Source: an uncultured Lentisphaerota bacterium
GTDB taxonomy: Bacteria > Verrucomicrobiota > Kiritimatiellia > CAIQIC01
DNA: 36,903 nt
Direction of reading: 5' to 3'
NCBI GenBank assembly: GCA_903896925.1
Contig: CAITZM010000048.1
Coordinates: 1-36,903, forward strand
In this document: piece by piece, positions 11,701 through 17,565 of the stretch
Layout: each line of letters begins with the position of its first letter
Numbering within the stretch: position 1 is the first letter of the stretch
Made by a program: the position numbers and the translations under genes
Notes under the pieces: model-generated
The model's input: only the letters and a program-made list of their open reading frames with translations
What the model was told of the DNA's origin: nothing
Database searches by the model: none

Positions 11701-11830
11701 GGCTGCCGATGTGGACCAGTTCTGGCGGACCGTCGACAACGGCGATACCCTGACCATCACCGCCCGCGACAAGGTCAATGCCGCCAATGCGGCCTGCCGT
11801 TTCATGCGCTTGAAAGTCACGAAGCCTTGA
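2783..11830 (+). CDS. Giant secreted multidomain protein with CotH kinase-like and six lamin-tail domains
   Basis: About 3,015 residues. Signal peptide 1-40 ends AYA|AD. Domains read by eye: discoidin-like 41-178; fibronectin III 180-268; malectin-like 270-420; fibronectin III 422-510; PA14-like 512-668; Ig-like 690-778; SbsA-type Ig-like 779-876; concanavalin/laminin-G-like 880-1055; lamin-tail domains near 1081-1190, 1242-1360 and 1372-1505 (INELMYNP, YVELFN); galactose-binding-like 1530-1700; Ig-like 1710-1805; CotH-like 1815-2210 with LLMWDFNISIG near 2109; lamin-tail domains near 2305-2435, 2473-2590 and 2626-2765; Calx-beta 2773-2880; and a C-terminal module typical of secreted proteins in this group. 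No PEP-CTERM or barrel is visible, so how it is retained is unknown. GTG codons at 2744 and 2774 are alternative starts. The ribosome site is weak. It probably binds polysaccharide or protein at the cell surface; whether the CotH domain is an active kinase is unknown. Confidence 0.85.
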   Translation: MKTLSPSPLSICAAVRPLLRGLLTGLLALVGVTAVRPAYAADPQLTGILIGTGGALGNSSNTKEMAVDGNPDTYFEAPVADGAWVGLDLGNGPGGKITQVRYYPRGEWADFMVGGAFQGANAANFSDAVTLFTITSPPVEGAMTAQAISLTNRFRYVRYVGADDSYCNVAEVALFGQAPPAPPAGFTATPGSNQVVLSWGATAGVTNYYAKRATFTGGPYTLIKTTTGTSYTDTAVTNGTTYFYVLSATNSYGMGGNSPEVSATPRAVVYLVNCGGPATNAYAADDFFSGGKTTSTTAAVVLSAAASPAPATVYQTERYTNTNFNYTFSNLTANASYKTRLHFAELWAKAINSCRFNVAINSTLVLSNLDLFAVTGAQTNALVREFNATASSDGRIVVAFTSLVSYAQVSGIEIIQGGTTGAPAAPTNLTATAATGQVALRWAASSGATNYNIKRAVAGGGVYTNIAMVTQTNYTDTAVLNGKTYYYLVSALNTSQEGPDSAPVLARPRTFQPFGVYRELWTGLSAVPGNSLSALTNTIYNPNWPASPNDAYTKTLLTFEAETSSGLTYYGQRLRTFVVPPTNGYYTFWLASDDTSRLYLSSDESPGNKSAIAWVSSSVGARVWTSQTNQQSAPVYLESGCRYYLEALMQQGTGGDNLCVRWQLPGGGYEVPLTATGTVGTVLVPCTGVDSLPSLYQQSTDLAITEGQSAVFSVLVTNQAPVAYQWLLNGDNLAGSGAIKPVYTVTNTPLALNGQVFSCVLSNAAGVVTSAPATLVVLVDTAAPTVARLFNIGTTNVQVVFSSPVEAAGATNLANYVFTNGLAITSATLAADHTTVTLITAPLVYGDRYALLINGISDLAAAPNTIAPNTLAGFQASPYAPQDIGSPPFSTSMEVVSNGVDVTAGGTDIGGTADQFGFSYQSRTGNFDVSVRLAGLDLSDVWAKAGLMARGSLAAGSTFAAVFGTPAMNGSFFESRSSVNGQTANAGTAPPNDPNVWLRLTRVGDVFTGYASYDGQTWTRLSSATLVMSSQIYVGLAVSSHNAAQTTTAQFRDIAENTGAVILGTVSNPHEPLGPSSRKTPIVISEIMYKPAARADDNNVEFVELYNTNPWFHDIGGYQLVGDSMSHTFPAGTIIQGGAFLVVGASPAGLQNVYGSAGNLSAYTGSLKKSGTLQLLDERGNVLLTVPYSNLAPWPQGAQGTGHSIVLARPSYGEGDPRAWDLSDVAGGSPGRMDAYRPGPLRNVVINEFLAHTDPPDFDYIELYNHSTQSVDISGCILTDDPTTNKFVIPPGTFLPAGGFVAYVGTNLNFDLSKIGETIYFKNPDQSRVLDAVTFEGQENGVAMGRWPDGASQFYRLGSKTPGASNAPVRLNDIVINELMYNPISGFDDDQYVELFNRGSNTVDLSGWIISDGISFTFPPNTLLAPQGYLVVGRNATRLRSNYSNLGMASCLGDFGGTLSHNGERVALAMPHYDCVTNGNQIVSNLAMYITLNEVTYGTGGRWGQWSAGGGSSLELIDPNTNNRLAANWADSDDTAKSAWTDISTTAVLDNGANYDPFIAYAQIGLLDVGECLVDNIEVRAGTGGANLVANPDFESGTTNVMFQGCHSRSSMETSGYSSGHALHIRCSDRIWTGDNSCELALNTTTNTLVSGQTATLRFKARWLHGWPEALLRLNGNWLEATGALPVPTNLGTPGQPNSRLVANAGPAIYEVTHTPSLPAASQAAVVTARAHAAQGLTNLTLFYRVDPATQYTAVPMTDDGAGGDMLAGDGLFSATIPGQSANKVVAFYVAAADSLGAATRFPALVNDNAPVRECVVLFGDGNPSGSFGVYHLWITQTNVNRWSSLSDLSNESSDCTMVNGNRVIYNMQARFAGSPFHQGFNTPSGNLCHYKWTFPDDDKFLGATSFNKIHQPGNSAGDDPTIQREQVAHMFLRALGVPWLNRRYIAVYVNGNRRGTLMEDAQCPDGDVVKEHWPNDADGWLYKMQPWFEFGPAPTGYTIPFANKSWCTLQRFTTTGGVKKTARYRYNFLVRRTPVSANDFRPVFALVDAASTTGSVNYAANMQSLADMENWMRVLAANHAAGNWDCFAVQNGQNLYGYMGAQGTKYSLLMWDFNISIGNGGSWGPGSNIFTTSSLDAYTGYIYRDPTFRRMYFRALAELVNGPLNVANSGPLIDAKYAAFAANGQSVTEPGIIKTWLSQAHDSIAAQLTASNIDATFSVSPGVAVNNDLATLTGTAPVGVKTVLFNGIAWPVTWTSLTGWTARVVMAPGSNVFGVVGLDMKGQLVPGASNNVTALNNAAVVSPVGQVVINEIMYYPAVTNAEYVELFNNSTNVTFDLSNWEFRGLSYTFPPGSLLGPRSFLVLAADRLAFATAYGSTNLVFDTFSGSLQLDGETLALVQPGTNAASDLVVAKVKYASEAPWPAGAYGLGSALQLIDPRQDNWRVGNWAGSYPPLALSPGATNSVWTNLPPFQTLWLNELQADNLSGITNRAGQNTAWLELYNPGTNQVSLKGLYLANNYTNLTQWSFPTNAVINPGEFKVIFADGQTNLSTLAELHTSFSLPGGAGALALSRLTNSLVQVLDYITYTNLDPNHSFGSFPDGQSFTRQDFFFATPAGTNNGTSAPLTVCINEWLAGNTHTRVNPIGGKYDDCFELYNYGTNAANLAGYYLTHVLSNRFEYLIPSGYVIPPHGFLCVWADKKTPTGSGDLHVSFKLSKTGTSIGLFGADGTPVDAVTFGAQASDISQGRFPDGSANSYFMTSPSVGTNNTLTLPTITITAPVATASETGPTNGLFSVARTGDTNFPVTVTYQIGGTAANGVDYLALGSSVVLPAGNTASNVVIVPILDNLAEGPETVVLTLQSNATAYAIGSPGSATVIIKDTRVDDWRFNKFFTYANDQLVGGLTATPAGDGIPNLLKYALNLDPLTVATGDLPGGTVTNGFLTLTYTKSKAATDVTCVVEVTDALTGIWSSAAADVDQFWRTVDNGDTLTITARDKVNAANAACRFMRLKVTKP

Positions 11831-11976
11831 GGGGGCGGACCGGGTGCGGGTTGCACGCTCGTGCCGGATTGTCTGTCCTCGGGCCGCCGTGCTCTTCACG
11901 TGCGGAGGGCTCGTCCGGGATCGAACCTTGGCCGACAAGGCTGGGTACGCGCCGGGAGGTGCCGCTGCGGCGCGGG

Positions 11977-12429
11977 TTACGTGCCGGCGGCGGGAGCATG
12001 TTGGGCGATAAATTCTGCAACCCGGCGCTGGCCTGCGGCGATCTGTTCCGGCGTCATCCGGCGCAACAGTTGCACGCGATAGCTGGCCAGCTCCGTGGCC
12101 AGTTCCGTGGGGCCGCGCGCCGCCGCCAGGCTGAGCCAGGTATAGGCCTCCGCCAAGTCCTGGGAGACGGCCTCGTGGCCGCGCATCAGCACGATGCCCA
12201 TGCGTACCTGCGCCTCGGTGTCCCCTTGATTCGCCGCCTTGCGATACCAAACCAGCGCATCGGCATAACGGCCCGCCGCCTTATAGCTTTTCCCCAGAGC
12301 GAGCAGACCTGCGCTGCCGTCTTCTTTCTCGGTCGGCTGACGTGCCTGTTTTGCGTCACAACCTCACAGCACCACCGGCAAGAGCAGCAGGGCGATAAGG
12401 ACACTTCCGCCAGCTGGCAACGTTTTCAT
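11977..12429 (-). pseudogene. Sel1-repeat lipoprotein interrupted by TGA inside the lipobox
   Basis: The frame from ATG 12429 reads MKTLPAGGSVLIALLLLPVV, then Leu, a TGA codon (12366-12364), then Gly-Cys-Asp. Without the TGA this is a textbook lipoprotein signal, L-x-G-C with Cys at +1. Downstream the frame is intact to 11977 and carries two Sel1-like helical repeats, including YADALVWYRKAANQGDTEAQ and AYTWLSLAAARG. The whole gene would give about 150 residues. Sel1 proteins usually mediate protein-protein contacts in the envelope. TCA (Ser) to TGA is a one-base change that would restore L-S-G-C. The sequence therefore shows either a recent nonsense mutation, a sequencing error, or a read-through site. 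No good start lies between the TGA and the repeats. TGA is an ordinary stop elsewhere in the window. Confidence 0.75.
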
Positions 12430-12591
12430 TTAATTGCATTCCCCGCATGATCTTGCGGATGTGTAGCGTCCGCGTGATGTAGGTCGAGCGTTTTATGGCG
12501 TGCCGGGCAGCCTGCCGACCTGCTGGAGCGTGCAGGCGCGTTCATGTCCTCGAGCGCGCGCCCATGTCGGTCCACCGCGCGGCTTGCATAG

Positions 12592-13173
12592 TCAGCCTGC
12601 GCGCCGCGACCGGAGGCGGTGCACCAGCCAGAGTCCGAGGCCGGCGAGGAGCAGTCCGACGGCGATGAATTTCTGAAGTTTGTGCAGGTCGCCGAGCAAC
12701 CGTTCCATCATGCCTCCGAGGAAATAGCCGGCGTTGGTGATGAGCAGGGCCCAGAGAACGGCGCCGATCATGTTGAACAGCGAGTACTGCCAGGCGGGCA
12801 CGCGGCTGGTGCCGAGGACGACGGGGGTCGCGATGCGGAAGCCGTAGACGAAGCGGCTGCCGATGATGGCGAGGTGGGGGTGGCGCTCGACCCAACTGTA
12901 AACCTTGGCCGTCTTCATCCGCAGGCTGGGAAAACGGTGGAAGACCCAGTCGCGGCGATAGCGGCCCAGATAGAAGTACACTTGGTCGCCCGCGGTGGCC
13001 CCGATGGCGGCGCAGGTGATGACCAGCGGCATGGCGAGCGCGGGGCTGGCGTCGCCGTGGGCCTGCCAGGTCATGAAGCCCGCGATGAGCAACAGGGTTT
13101 CGCCTTCGAAAAAAGTTCCGATGAGTACCGCGAGATACCCGTAGGTCGAGATGAGCTGTTGAATGTTGTCCAT
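12592..13173 (-). CDS. DedA / SNARE-associated (VTT domain) membrane protein
   Basis: 193 residues starting at ATG 13173 (a TTG two codons upstream is less likely). DedA family features are visible: an N-terminal re-entrant segment with GTFFEGETLLLIAGF, the GDQVYFYLGRYR motif, and the conserved segment GSRFVYGFRIATPVVLG, followed by C-terminal transmembrane helices ending in a basic tail. DedA proteins are inner-membrane proteins, and several have been shown to flip phospholipids or undecaprenyl phosphate carriers. Which substrate this one handles cannot be read from sequence. It stands alone, with no clear ribosome site upstream, and is separated by more than 150 bases from its neighbours. 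Confidence 0.9.
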   Translation of the reverse strand: MDNIQQLISTYGYLAVLIGTFFEGETLLLIAGFMTWQAHGDASPALAMPLVITCAAIGATAGDQVYFYLGRYRRDWVFHRFPSLRMKTAKVYSWVERHPHLAIIGSRFVYGFRIATPVVLGTSRVPAWQYSLFNMIGAVLWALLITNAGYFLGGMMERLLGDLHKLQKFIAVGLLLAGLGLWLVHRLRSRRAG

Positions 13174-13653
13174 GAGCAACGGTCAGTATAAACGATGTGA
13201 CGGTGTCCGGTACAAGAAGATTGCGAACTCATGTCGGGCGCAAATCCAGTGCCGGCCACCTTGAGCGGGTCCGCTGCATCGCAGCCGCCCCTCCGGCATC
13301 GCTCCCGGACAGGACGGTCAGCGTGGCGCGTCCCGGGTGGGCGGGCAGGAAGAAAAAAATACGCCCTTGGCTTGAAGTGTCCCGATCATCAGGTACTGTC
13401 TGTCAGAGCGCCACGCGAACCGACAGAGTGTAATACCCTGTCATGTGGAAAAAGAGCACGTGGCGCTCATTCCTTTTAACGCGGCACCCGTCGGCTCAAG
13501 AAATTCCTCCGCGCCCTTGAAGTGTGTGGACTATAGTGTAGTTTTTCTGGGTGCCGTGCGTGACGCACCCATACTCCCGGAGGTCGCACCCCTACCTCCT
13601 TGACGCACGGCACCCACTTTTTGTGTCTGCTTGGCCGCCGGGGTGGGGCGCTT
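13174..13653. other. Gene-free interval with an inverted repeat
   Basis: No ORF here looks real. The interval holds a long inverted repeat (13548-13616, listed separately) near the 3' end of the oxidoreductase gene, and two copies of CTTGAAGTGT at 13371-13380 and 13517-13526. No tRNA or recognisable riboswitch was seen. Confidence 0.5.
13548..13616. repeat. Nested inverted repeat
   Basis: The outer arms TGGGTGCCGTGCGT (13548-13561) and ACGCACGGCACCCA (13603-13616) are exact reverse complements. Inside is a second hairpin, GGAGGT (13579-13584) with ACCTCC (13594-13599). TGACGCAC also occurs as a direct repeat at 13561-13568 and 13601-13608. It lies about 40 bases past the stop of the reverse-strand operon. 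On the reverse strand it lacks a U-tract, so an intrinsic terminator is not assured; on the forward strand ACTTTTTG follows. It may be a terminator or a small dispersed element. Confidence 0.6.
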
Positions 13654-14871
13654 TCAGATGGTCCACGGTTCCCGTTTGGCGCGATCCAGGAAGCGGTTGG
13701 CTTGCTCATCGCCGGGGAACTCTTCCTTGACCGGGTCCCACTTGAGCGGGCGCTGGAGCTGGTAGGCGATGTTGCCGAGGTGGCAGACCGAGGCGGTGCG
13801 GTGCGCGAACTCGATGTCGCGGAACGGGCGCTCGCGGGTCTTCACGCTGTTGAGGAAATCGCCGTAGATGCTCGTGCTGCCCTTGTAGTGCGGCATCGCC
13901 TTGGCCGGCACGCGCTCGTTGGGTGTGCCGATGATATCGACCGGGCCGTTGCCACCTTTGTGGTAGAGCTTCAGGCCGTTGGCGAATTCGTAGGTCAGGA
14001 ATTTCACGTCTTTGCCGTCGGGCGGGGTGACGGCGATGGGGCCTTCGCCGCGCATGTCGGTGATGAACATCGCCGCGCCGAAGCGGTGCGCGCCCCAGTC
14101 GGTCATGCCGCCGCCGGAATAATCGCGCCAGGAGCGCCAGCCGGTACCGTTGATGGAGAAGGTGCCGTTGCAGCGCTTGTCGCTGTAGGGCGCCCACGGC
14201 GCGGGGCCGAGCCACAGATCCCAGTCAATGTCCTCCTGCATCGGCTCGCCGGGCAGATTGCAGGGCCACGAGGGCATGCCGCAATCCACATGCACGGCTT
14301 TGATCGTGCCGAACTCGCCGGCCCACGCCTTCTTGGCGAGGTCGAGGTGATCGCCGTAGACGCGCTGGCTGCCGCCGGAGAACACGCGGCCGAAGCGGCG
14401 CGCGGTGTCCACCATCTGCCGGCCTTCGCGGATCGTCAGCGTCTCCGGTTTCTGGCAGTAGACATCTTTGCCGCGGCGCATCGCGGCGATGGCGATGGCG
14501 GCGTGCCAGTGGTCGGGCGTGGCAATGTGGATCGCGTCGATGTCGTCGCGCGCGATCAGCTCGCGGAAGTCGTTATAGCTGGCGCAATCCTTGGTGCCGT
14601 ACTTCTGGTCCACGGCCTCCTTGGCGTTGTCGCGATGCAGCTTGCGGACGTCGCTGACGGCGACCATCTGGACCTCCGGGAAGCCGAGGAAGCTGCGCAG
14701 GTCGCCGCTGCCCATCTTGCCGATGCCGATGCCGCCCATGACGATGCGCTTGCTCGGCGGCGTGACGGCGGCCGCGCCCTTGGCGGTCATGACGAACGGC
14801 GCGGCGATGAGCGCGCCCGCGCCGAGCTTCAGGAAATTACGACGGGAGGTGGAGGAAAGGTTGTTGTTCAT
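13654..14871 (-). CDS. Gfo/Idh/MocA family oxidoreductase, Tat-exported
   Basis: 405 residues. The start at 14871 is fixed by a good ribosome site (ACAGGAGC, 8 bases upstream) and by the twin-arginine signal SSTSRRNFLKLGAGALIAA. The open frame extends 146 codons further upstream, but only as a shadow of the preceding gene. The Rossmann nucleotide-binding segment is at residues ~40-75 (GGIGIGKMGSGDL...VAVSDVR) and the family's EKP-type motif appears as YCQKPETLTIREG. The C-terminal half is the alpha/beta substrate domain. These enzymes oxidise or epimerise sugars, inositols or related alcohols with NAD(P). Many in this phylum are periplasmic and linked to polysaccharide breakdown. The exact substrate is unknown. 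The gene sits 14 bases after the HEAT-repeat gene, so the two form an operon. Confidence 0.9.
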   Translation of the reverse strand: MNNNLSSTSRRNFLKLGAGALIAAPFVMTAKGAAAVTPPSKRIVMGGIGIGKMGSGDLRSFLGFPEVQMVAVSDVRKLHRDNAKEAVDQKYGTKDCASYNDFRELIARDDIDAIHIATPDHWHAAIAIAAMRRGKDVYCQKPETLTIREGRQMVDTARRFGRVFSGGSQRVYGDHLDLAKKAWAGEFGTIKAVHVDCGMPSWPCNLPGEPMQEDIDWDLWLGPAPWAPYSDKRCNGTFSINGTGWRSWRDYSGGGMTDWGAHRFGAAMFITDMRGEGPIAVTPPDGKDVKFLTYEFANGLKLYHKGGNGPVDIIGTPNERVPAKAMPHYKGSTSIYGDFLNSVKTRERPFRDIEFAHRTASVCHLGNIAYQLQRPLKWDPVKEEFPGDEQANRFLDRAKREPWTI

Positions 14872-14885
14872 GTTCGTGCTCCTGT

Positions 14886-16922
14886 TCACTTGATCTTGTT
14901 GAACGCATCCTGTGCGCGTTTCTTCAGGTTCTTGTCGGCGGCCTCTTTGATGACCACCTCCAGCGCGGCCTTGGTCTCGCGGCCTTTTTTCTTCGACAGG
15001 ACATCCGCGACGTGCAACGTGGCGAGAAACGCCTCGGTCTTCACGGACTCGTCGGTGAAGTAGGTCGCGATCAGCTTGTACGCGGAGACGTCCTGCACCT
15101 GCGCGAGGCCCGCGAGGACGGCGCGCTTTTCTTCCGTCCGCTGCGCCATGTTCATCGCGTCGTGATAGAGCTGCGCCCGCTTGTCGGGCTTCATGTTCAC
15201 GAGCGCCAGTTCGCGGATGTAGCCGCGCAGGGCGAGGATGCGGTTGATGTCGTTCGCATCGCCCTTGGCGACGGCGAGCAGGTCGTTCAGCGGCGCGGCG
15301 TCGGGCCACTCGGCCAGCGCCTTGACGGCGGCTTTCTTCACGCCCGGCACCGTGCTGGCTAGGCAGCCGCGTACCGCCTCGCAGGCGGGCTTGCCGCCGA
15401 GCGCGGAGAGCACGTCGAGCAGTTGCGCCTTCGCCTCGTCATCGGCGGCGGCGAGCGCGGCGATGACGCTGGTGGCGCGCGTCGCGGCATCCTTTTCGCG
15501 TAGCGCGACGGTGGCGAGCGCGCTGGCGAGACTGTCGCGGTCGCCGGAATCTTTCTTCGAGACAACCAGGCCGGTCAGCTTGGCGACATCGGCGGTCTCG
15601 CCGAGATTGCCGATGGTCTTGGCGGCGGCGTGACGGACCTTGGAGTTCGCGTCGTCGAGCAGCGCGTAGAGTGCCGGCAGCACCTTCACGTCGCGGCGCT
15701 CGGCGAGGATGGCGATCACACTCACGCGCAGCTTCGGATCACCCGTGCCCGCGGCCTTGATGAGTTGGTCGGCGGTGCCTACACCCTGCATATCGGTGAG
15801 CGACTGCTTCGCCGCCTTGCCTACATCGTCATCGGTCGCGAGCTTCGCGACCAGCGCCGCGACGTTCTCGCCCGCGCCGAGCTGCACGGCCGCGTTCGCC
15901 GCGGCCAACTGGACCTCGGCATTGGCGTCGTTGAGGAGCAGGTTGATTGAGTCGACGATCGGCGAAACGCCGGGGATGGAAGTCAGCACGCGCAGCGCCG
16001 TGATTTTTTTGTCCGCAGGCAGCGTGGCCAGTTCGTTGACGAGCGTGGGCACGATCGCTTTGGGCGGGAGCGCCTGCAATGCGGGCACCACGGCCTGGCC
16101 AAGGACGGGATCATCGCCCTTGAAAGCTGCCATCACGCGCGGCAGTTCCGCGCTGGGATTGAGCCGGACGAGTCCGAGAAACGCGCCGACGCGCATCTGC
16201 TTGGCTTCGGCCTTGGCGAGGACATCCTCGAAAATTTCCTTGGCTGCTTTGTCCTCGCCAGCCTTGGCGAGTTGCTCGGCGCACGCGAGCCGGGCCGCAT
16301 ACCAGCAGGTCTCGACGGCCTTGGCAAATTTATGACCGTTCAATTCCTTGGCCGCGTCCGCGTTGCCGATGCGACCGAGTGCCTTGATCGCGGCGCGGGA
16401 AATATTCACATCGGAGGAACCAACCAGTTCGCCGAGGGCCGCGACCGCCTTGGTATCGCAACGCGCGCCGAGCGAACCGATGACGCCGATCTGCACCTTG
16501 CCGCCGGTCTTGCCGAGCGCGTCGCGCAGCGCGGCGCCGGCGGCCTCGCCGGGCAGCGCTTCCAGCGCGATCCGGGCCGCGTGCGAAAGTTTTTCATCCG
16601 GCAACAGCTTGGCCAACTCCGGCACGCTTTTTTCCGAGCCGACGAGTTTAAGCATCCGGCAGGCGTATTGCCTGGCGGGGAAGGTCGCGTCGCCGGCGGC
16701 GAGCACACCGAGGAGTTTGGCTTCCAGCGCCGGGTGTTGGTCCGGCTTGGCCAGCAGCACCTGATTCTCGATGTTGGTCAGCGCGGCATCGCACGTGCCG
16801 AAGTCATACTTGAGCACGTCCTGCCATTCGGTCTGGCCGTGGGCCGCGAGCCATAGGCCACCCGCCACCAGCAGTCCGGCCGCCCGCACCCCGTTTCGGC
16901 GCATCGTCACACGGTAGTTCAT
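14886..16922 (-). CDS. Secreted HEAT-repeat protein
   Basis: 678 residues, with a signal peptide at 1-29 (basic MRRNGVR, then a hydrophobic GLLVAGGLWLAA). The start at 16922 follows AAGGAAA five bases upstream. From about residue 70 to the end the protein is a run of ~30-residue HEAT/PBS-type helical repeats, for example AALGELVGSSDVNISRAAIK and ALLDDANSKVRHAAAKTIGN. Such solenoids are scaffolds for protein-protein contacts; no catalytic motif is visible. It is first in a two-gene operon with the Tat-exported oxidoreductase downstream, a pairing that suggests they act together outside the cytoplasm. Specific function unknown. Confidence 0.85.
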   Translation of the reverse strand: MNYRVTMRRNGVRAAGLLVAGGLWLAAHGQTEWQDVLKYDFGTCDAALTNIENQVLLAKPDQHPALEAKLLGVLAAGDATFPARQYACRMLKLVGSEKSVPELAKLLPDEKLSHAARIALEALPGEAAGAALRDALGKTGGKVQIGVIGSLGARCDTKAVAALGELVGSSDVNISRAAIKALGRIGNADAAKELNGHKFAKAVETCWYAARLACAEQLAKAGEDKAAKEIFEDVLAKAEAKQMRVGAFLGLVRLNPSAELPRVMAAFKGDDPVLGQAVVPALQALPPKAIVPTLVNELATLPADKKITALRVLTSIPGVSPIVDSINLLLNDANAEVQLAAANAAVQLGAGENVAALVAKLATDDDVGKAAKQSLTDMQGVGTADQLIKAAGTGDPKLRVSVIAILAERRDVKVLPALYALLDDANSKVRHAAAKTIGNLGETADVAKLTGLVVSKKDSGDRDSLASALATVALREKDAATRATSVIAALAAADDEAKAQLLDVLSALGGKPACEAVRGCLASTVPGVKKAAVKALAEWPDAAPLNDLLAVAKGDANDINRILALRGYIRELALVNMKPDKRAQLYHDAMNMAQRTEEKRAVLAGLAQVQDVSAYKLIATYFTDESVKTEAFLATLHVADVLSKKKGRETKAALEVVIKEAADKNLKKRAQDAFNKIK

Positions 16923-17419
16923 AATGTTTCCTTAATTTCGGCACACACTAGCGAGGTCTTGATGTGGCGACAAGTGTAGTTTTTGCTTCGTGCAAAATCC
17001 TTTGAGCGGGAGTTGCACCTGCAGTCCGGGTTGGGGCAAGCCACACCCGCGGCCCCGGCGCTGTGCGGTCCATTGCGCCGGAATTGGTCGCGTCCCGCAC
17101 GGGAACGCGTTGACGGCAGGCCTGCACGGCGGCACGCGGAAGAAATCCAGCAGGACTGTCTTACTGTGGGCCATCGCTGGAGTGGCCCTGCTTCCGTGGC
17201 GACACGAGGCCGATGGCGCGCGTTTCTCAAGTGTTGGAACTGGAAACCGCGTACTTTTTCAGGCTCCAGCAAGGACCCGCGGGACCCTTTCCAAGGCTTG
17301 GAAAAGGGCTCTCGGCCGCGTTCCAAGCCTTGGAATTTAGCAGGGTCGATGGTTTTGGGCTGGTCAAACCAAGGGAAAACCTATACAAGACCGCGCCGCA
17401 ACGAACAAGCAGAGGGAAC
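16923..17419. other. Intergenic region upstream of rpmH
   Basis: This 497-base divergent gap separates the HEAT-repeat operon (-) from rpmH (+). It holds palindrome array A (17225-17335, listed separately). A possible rpmH -10 element is TATACA at 17382-17387, with no good -35 at the proper distance. I looked for DnaA boxes, because rpmH often neighbours oriC, and found none. I see no gene here. Confidence 0.5.
17225..17335. repeat. 32-base-periodic palindrome array A
   Basis: Two perfect dyads, TTCCAAGGCTTGGAA (17289-17303) and TTCCAAGCCTTGGAA (17321-17335), are exactly 32 bases apart. Degenerate copies fall on the same phase: TCTCAAGTGTTGGAA at 17225-17239 and TTTCAGGCTCCAGCA at 17257-17271. 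Even weaker matches at ~17192 and ~17353 keep the phase. The 17-base spacers are not conserved. The array ends about 85 bases before the rpmH start. See arrays B and C for the other loci. Confidence 0.75.
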
Positions 17420-17554
17420 ATGAAGAGAACTTATCAGCCGTCGAAGATCAAACGGGTGCGCGTGCATGGCTTCCGTAAGCGCATGTCCACGAAGAACGGT
17501 CGCCAGGTGCTGGCGCGCCGTCGCGCCAAGGGCCGCAAGCGCCTCGCGCTTTGA
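17420..17554 (+). CDS. rpmH: 50S ribosomal protein L34
   Basis: 44 residues, the normal size for bL34. It opens [19 protein letters not shown] and continues with the family's R-M-x-T-x-x-G-R-x-V-L-x-x-R-R-x-K-G-R-K-x-L pattern, an almost wholly basic protein of the large ribosomal subunit. A ribosome site, GAGGGA, sits just upstream. It leads the conserved bacterial cluster rpmH-rnpA-yidD-yidC; rnpA begins 11 bases after its stop. Palindrome array A lies in its upstream region, which may bear on its expression (inference). Confidence 0.98.
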   Translation: MKRTYQPSKIKRVRVHGFRKRMSTKNGRQVLARRRAKGRKRLAL

Positions 17555-17565
17555 TCGGAGCGGCG

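Noticed and set aside
12364..12366. Recoding of TGA as Gly or selenocysteine
   Set aside because: TGA is the normal stop of rpmH, rnpA, yidD and several others here, and no selenocysteine element is evident; a point change from TCA explains it better.
14872..15309. N-terminal extension of the oxidoreductase frame
   Set aside because: It overlaps the HEAT-repeat gene in another frame; the Tat signal and ribosome site fix the start at 14871.
17225..17335. CRISPR array
   Set aside because: The repeated parts are degenerate palindromes of ~15 bases with 17-base gaps, not identical long repeats with unique spacers, and there are no cas genes.
16923..17419. Replication origin next to rpmH
   Set aside because: No DnaA boxes (TTATCCACA-like) or AT-rich unwinding region, and no dnaA gene.
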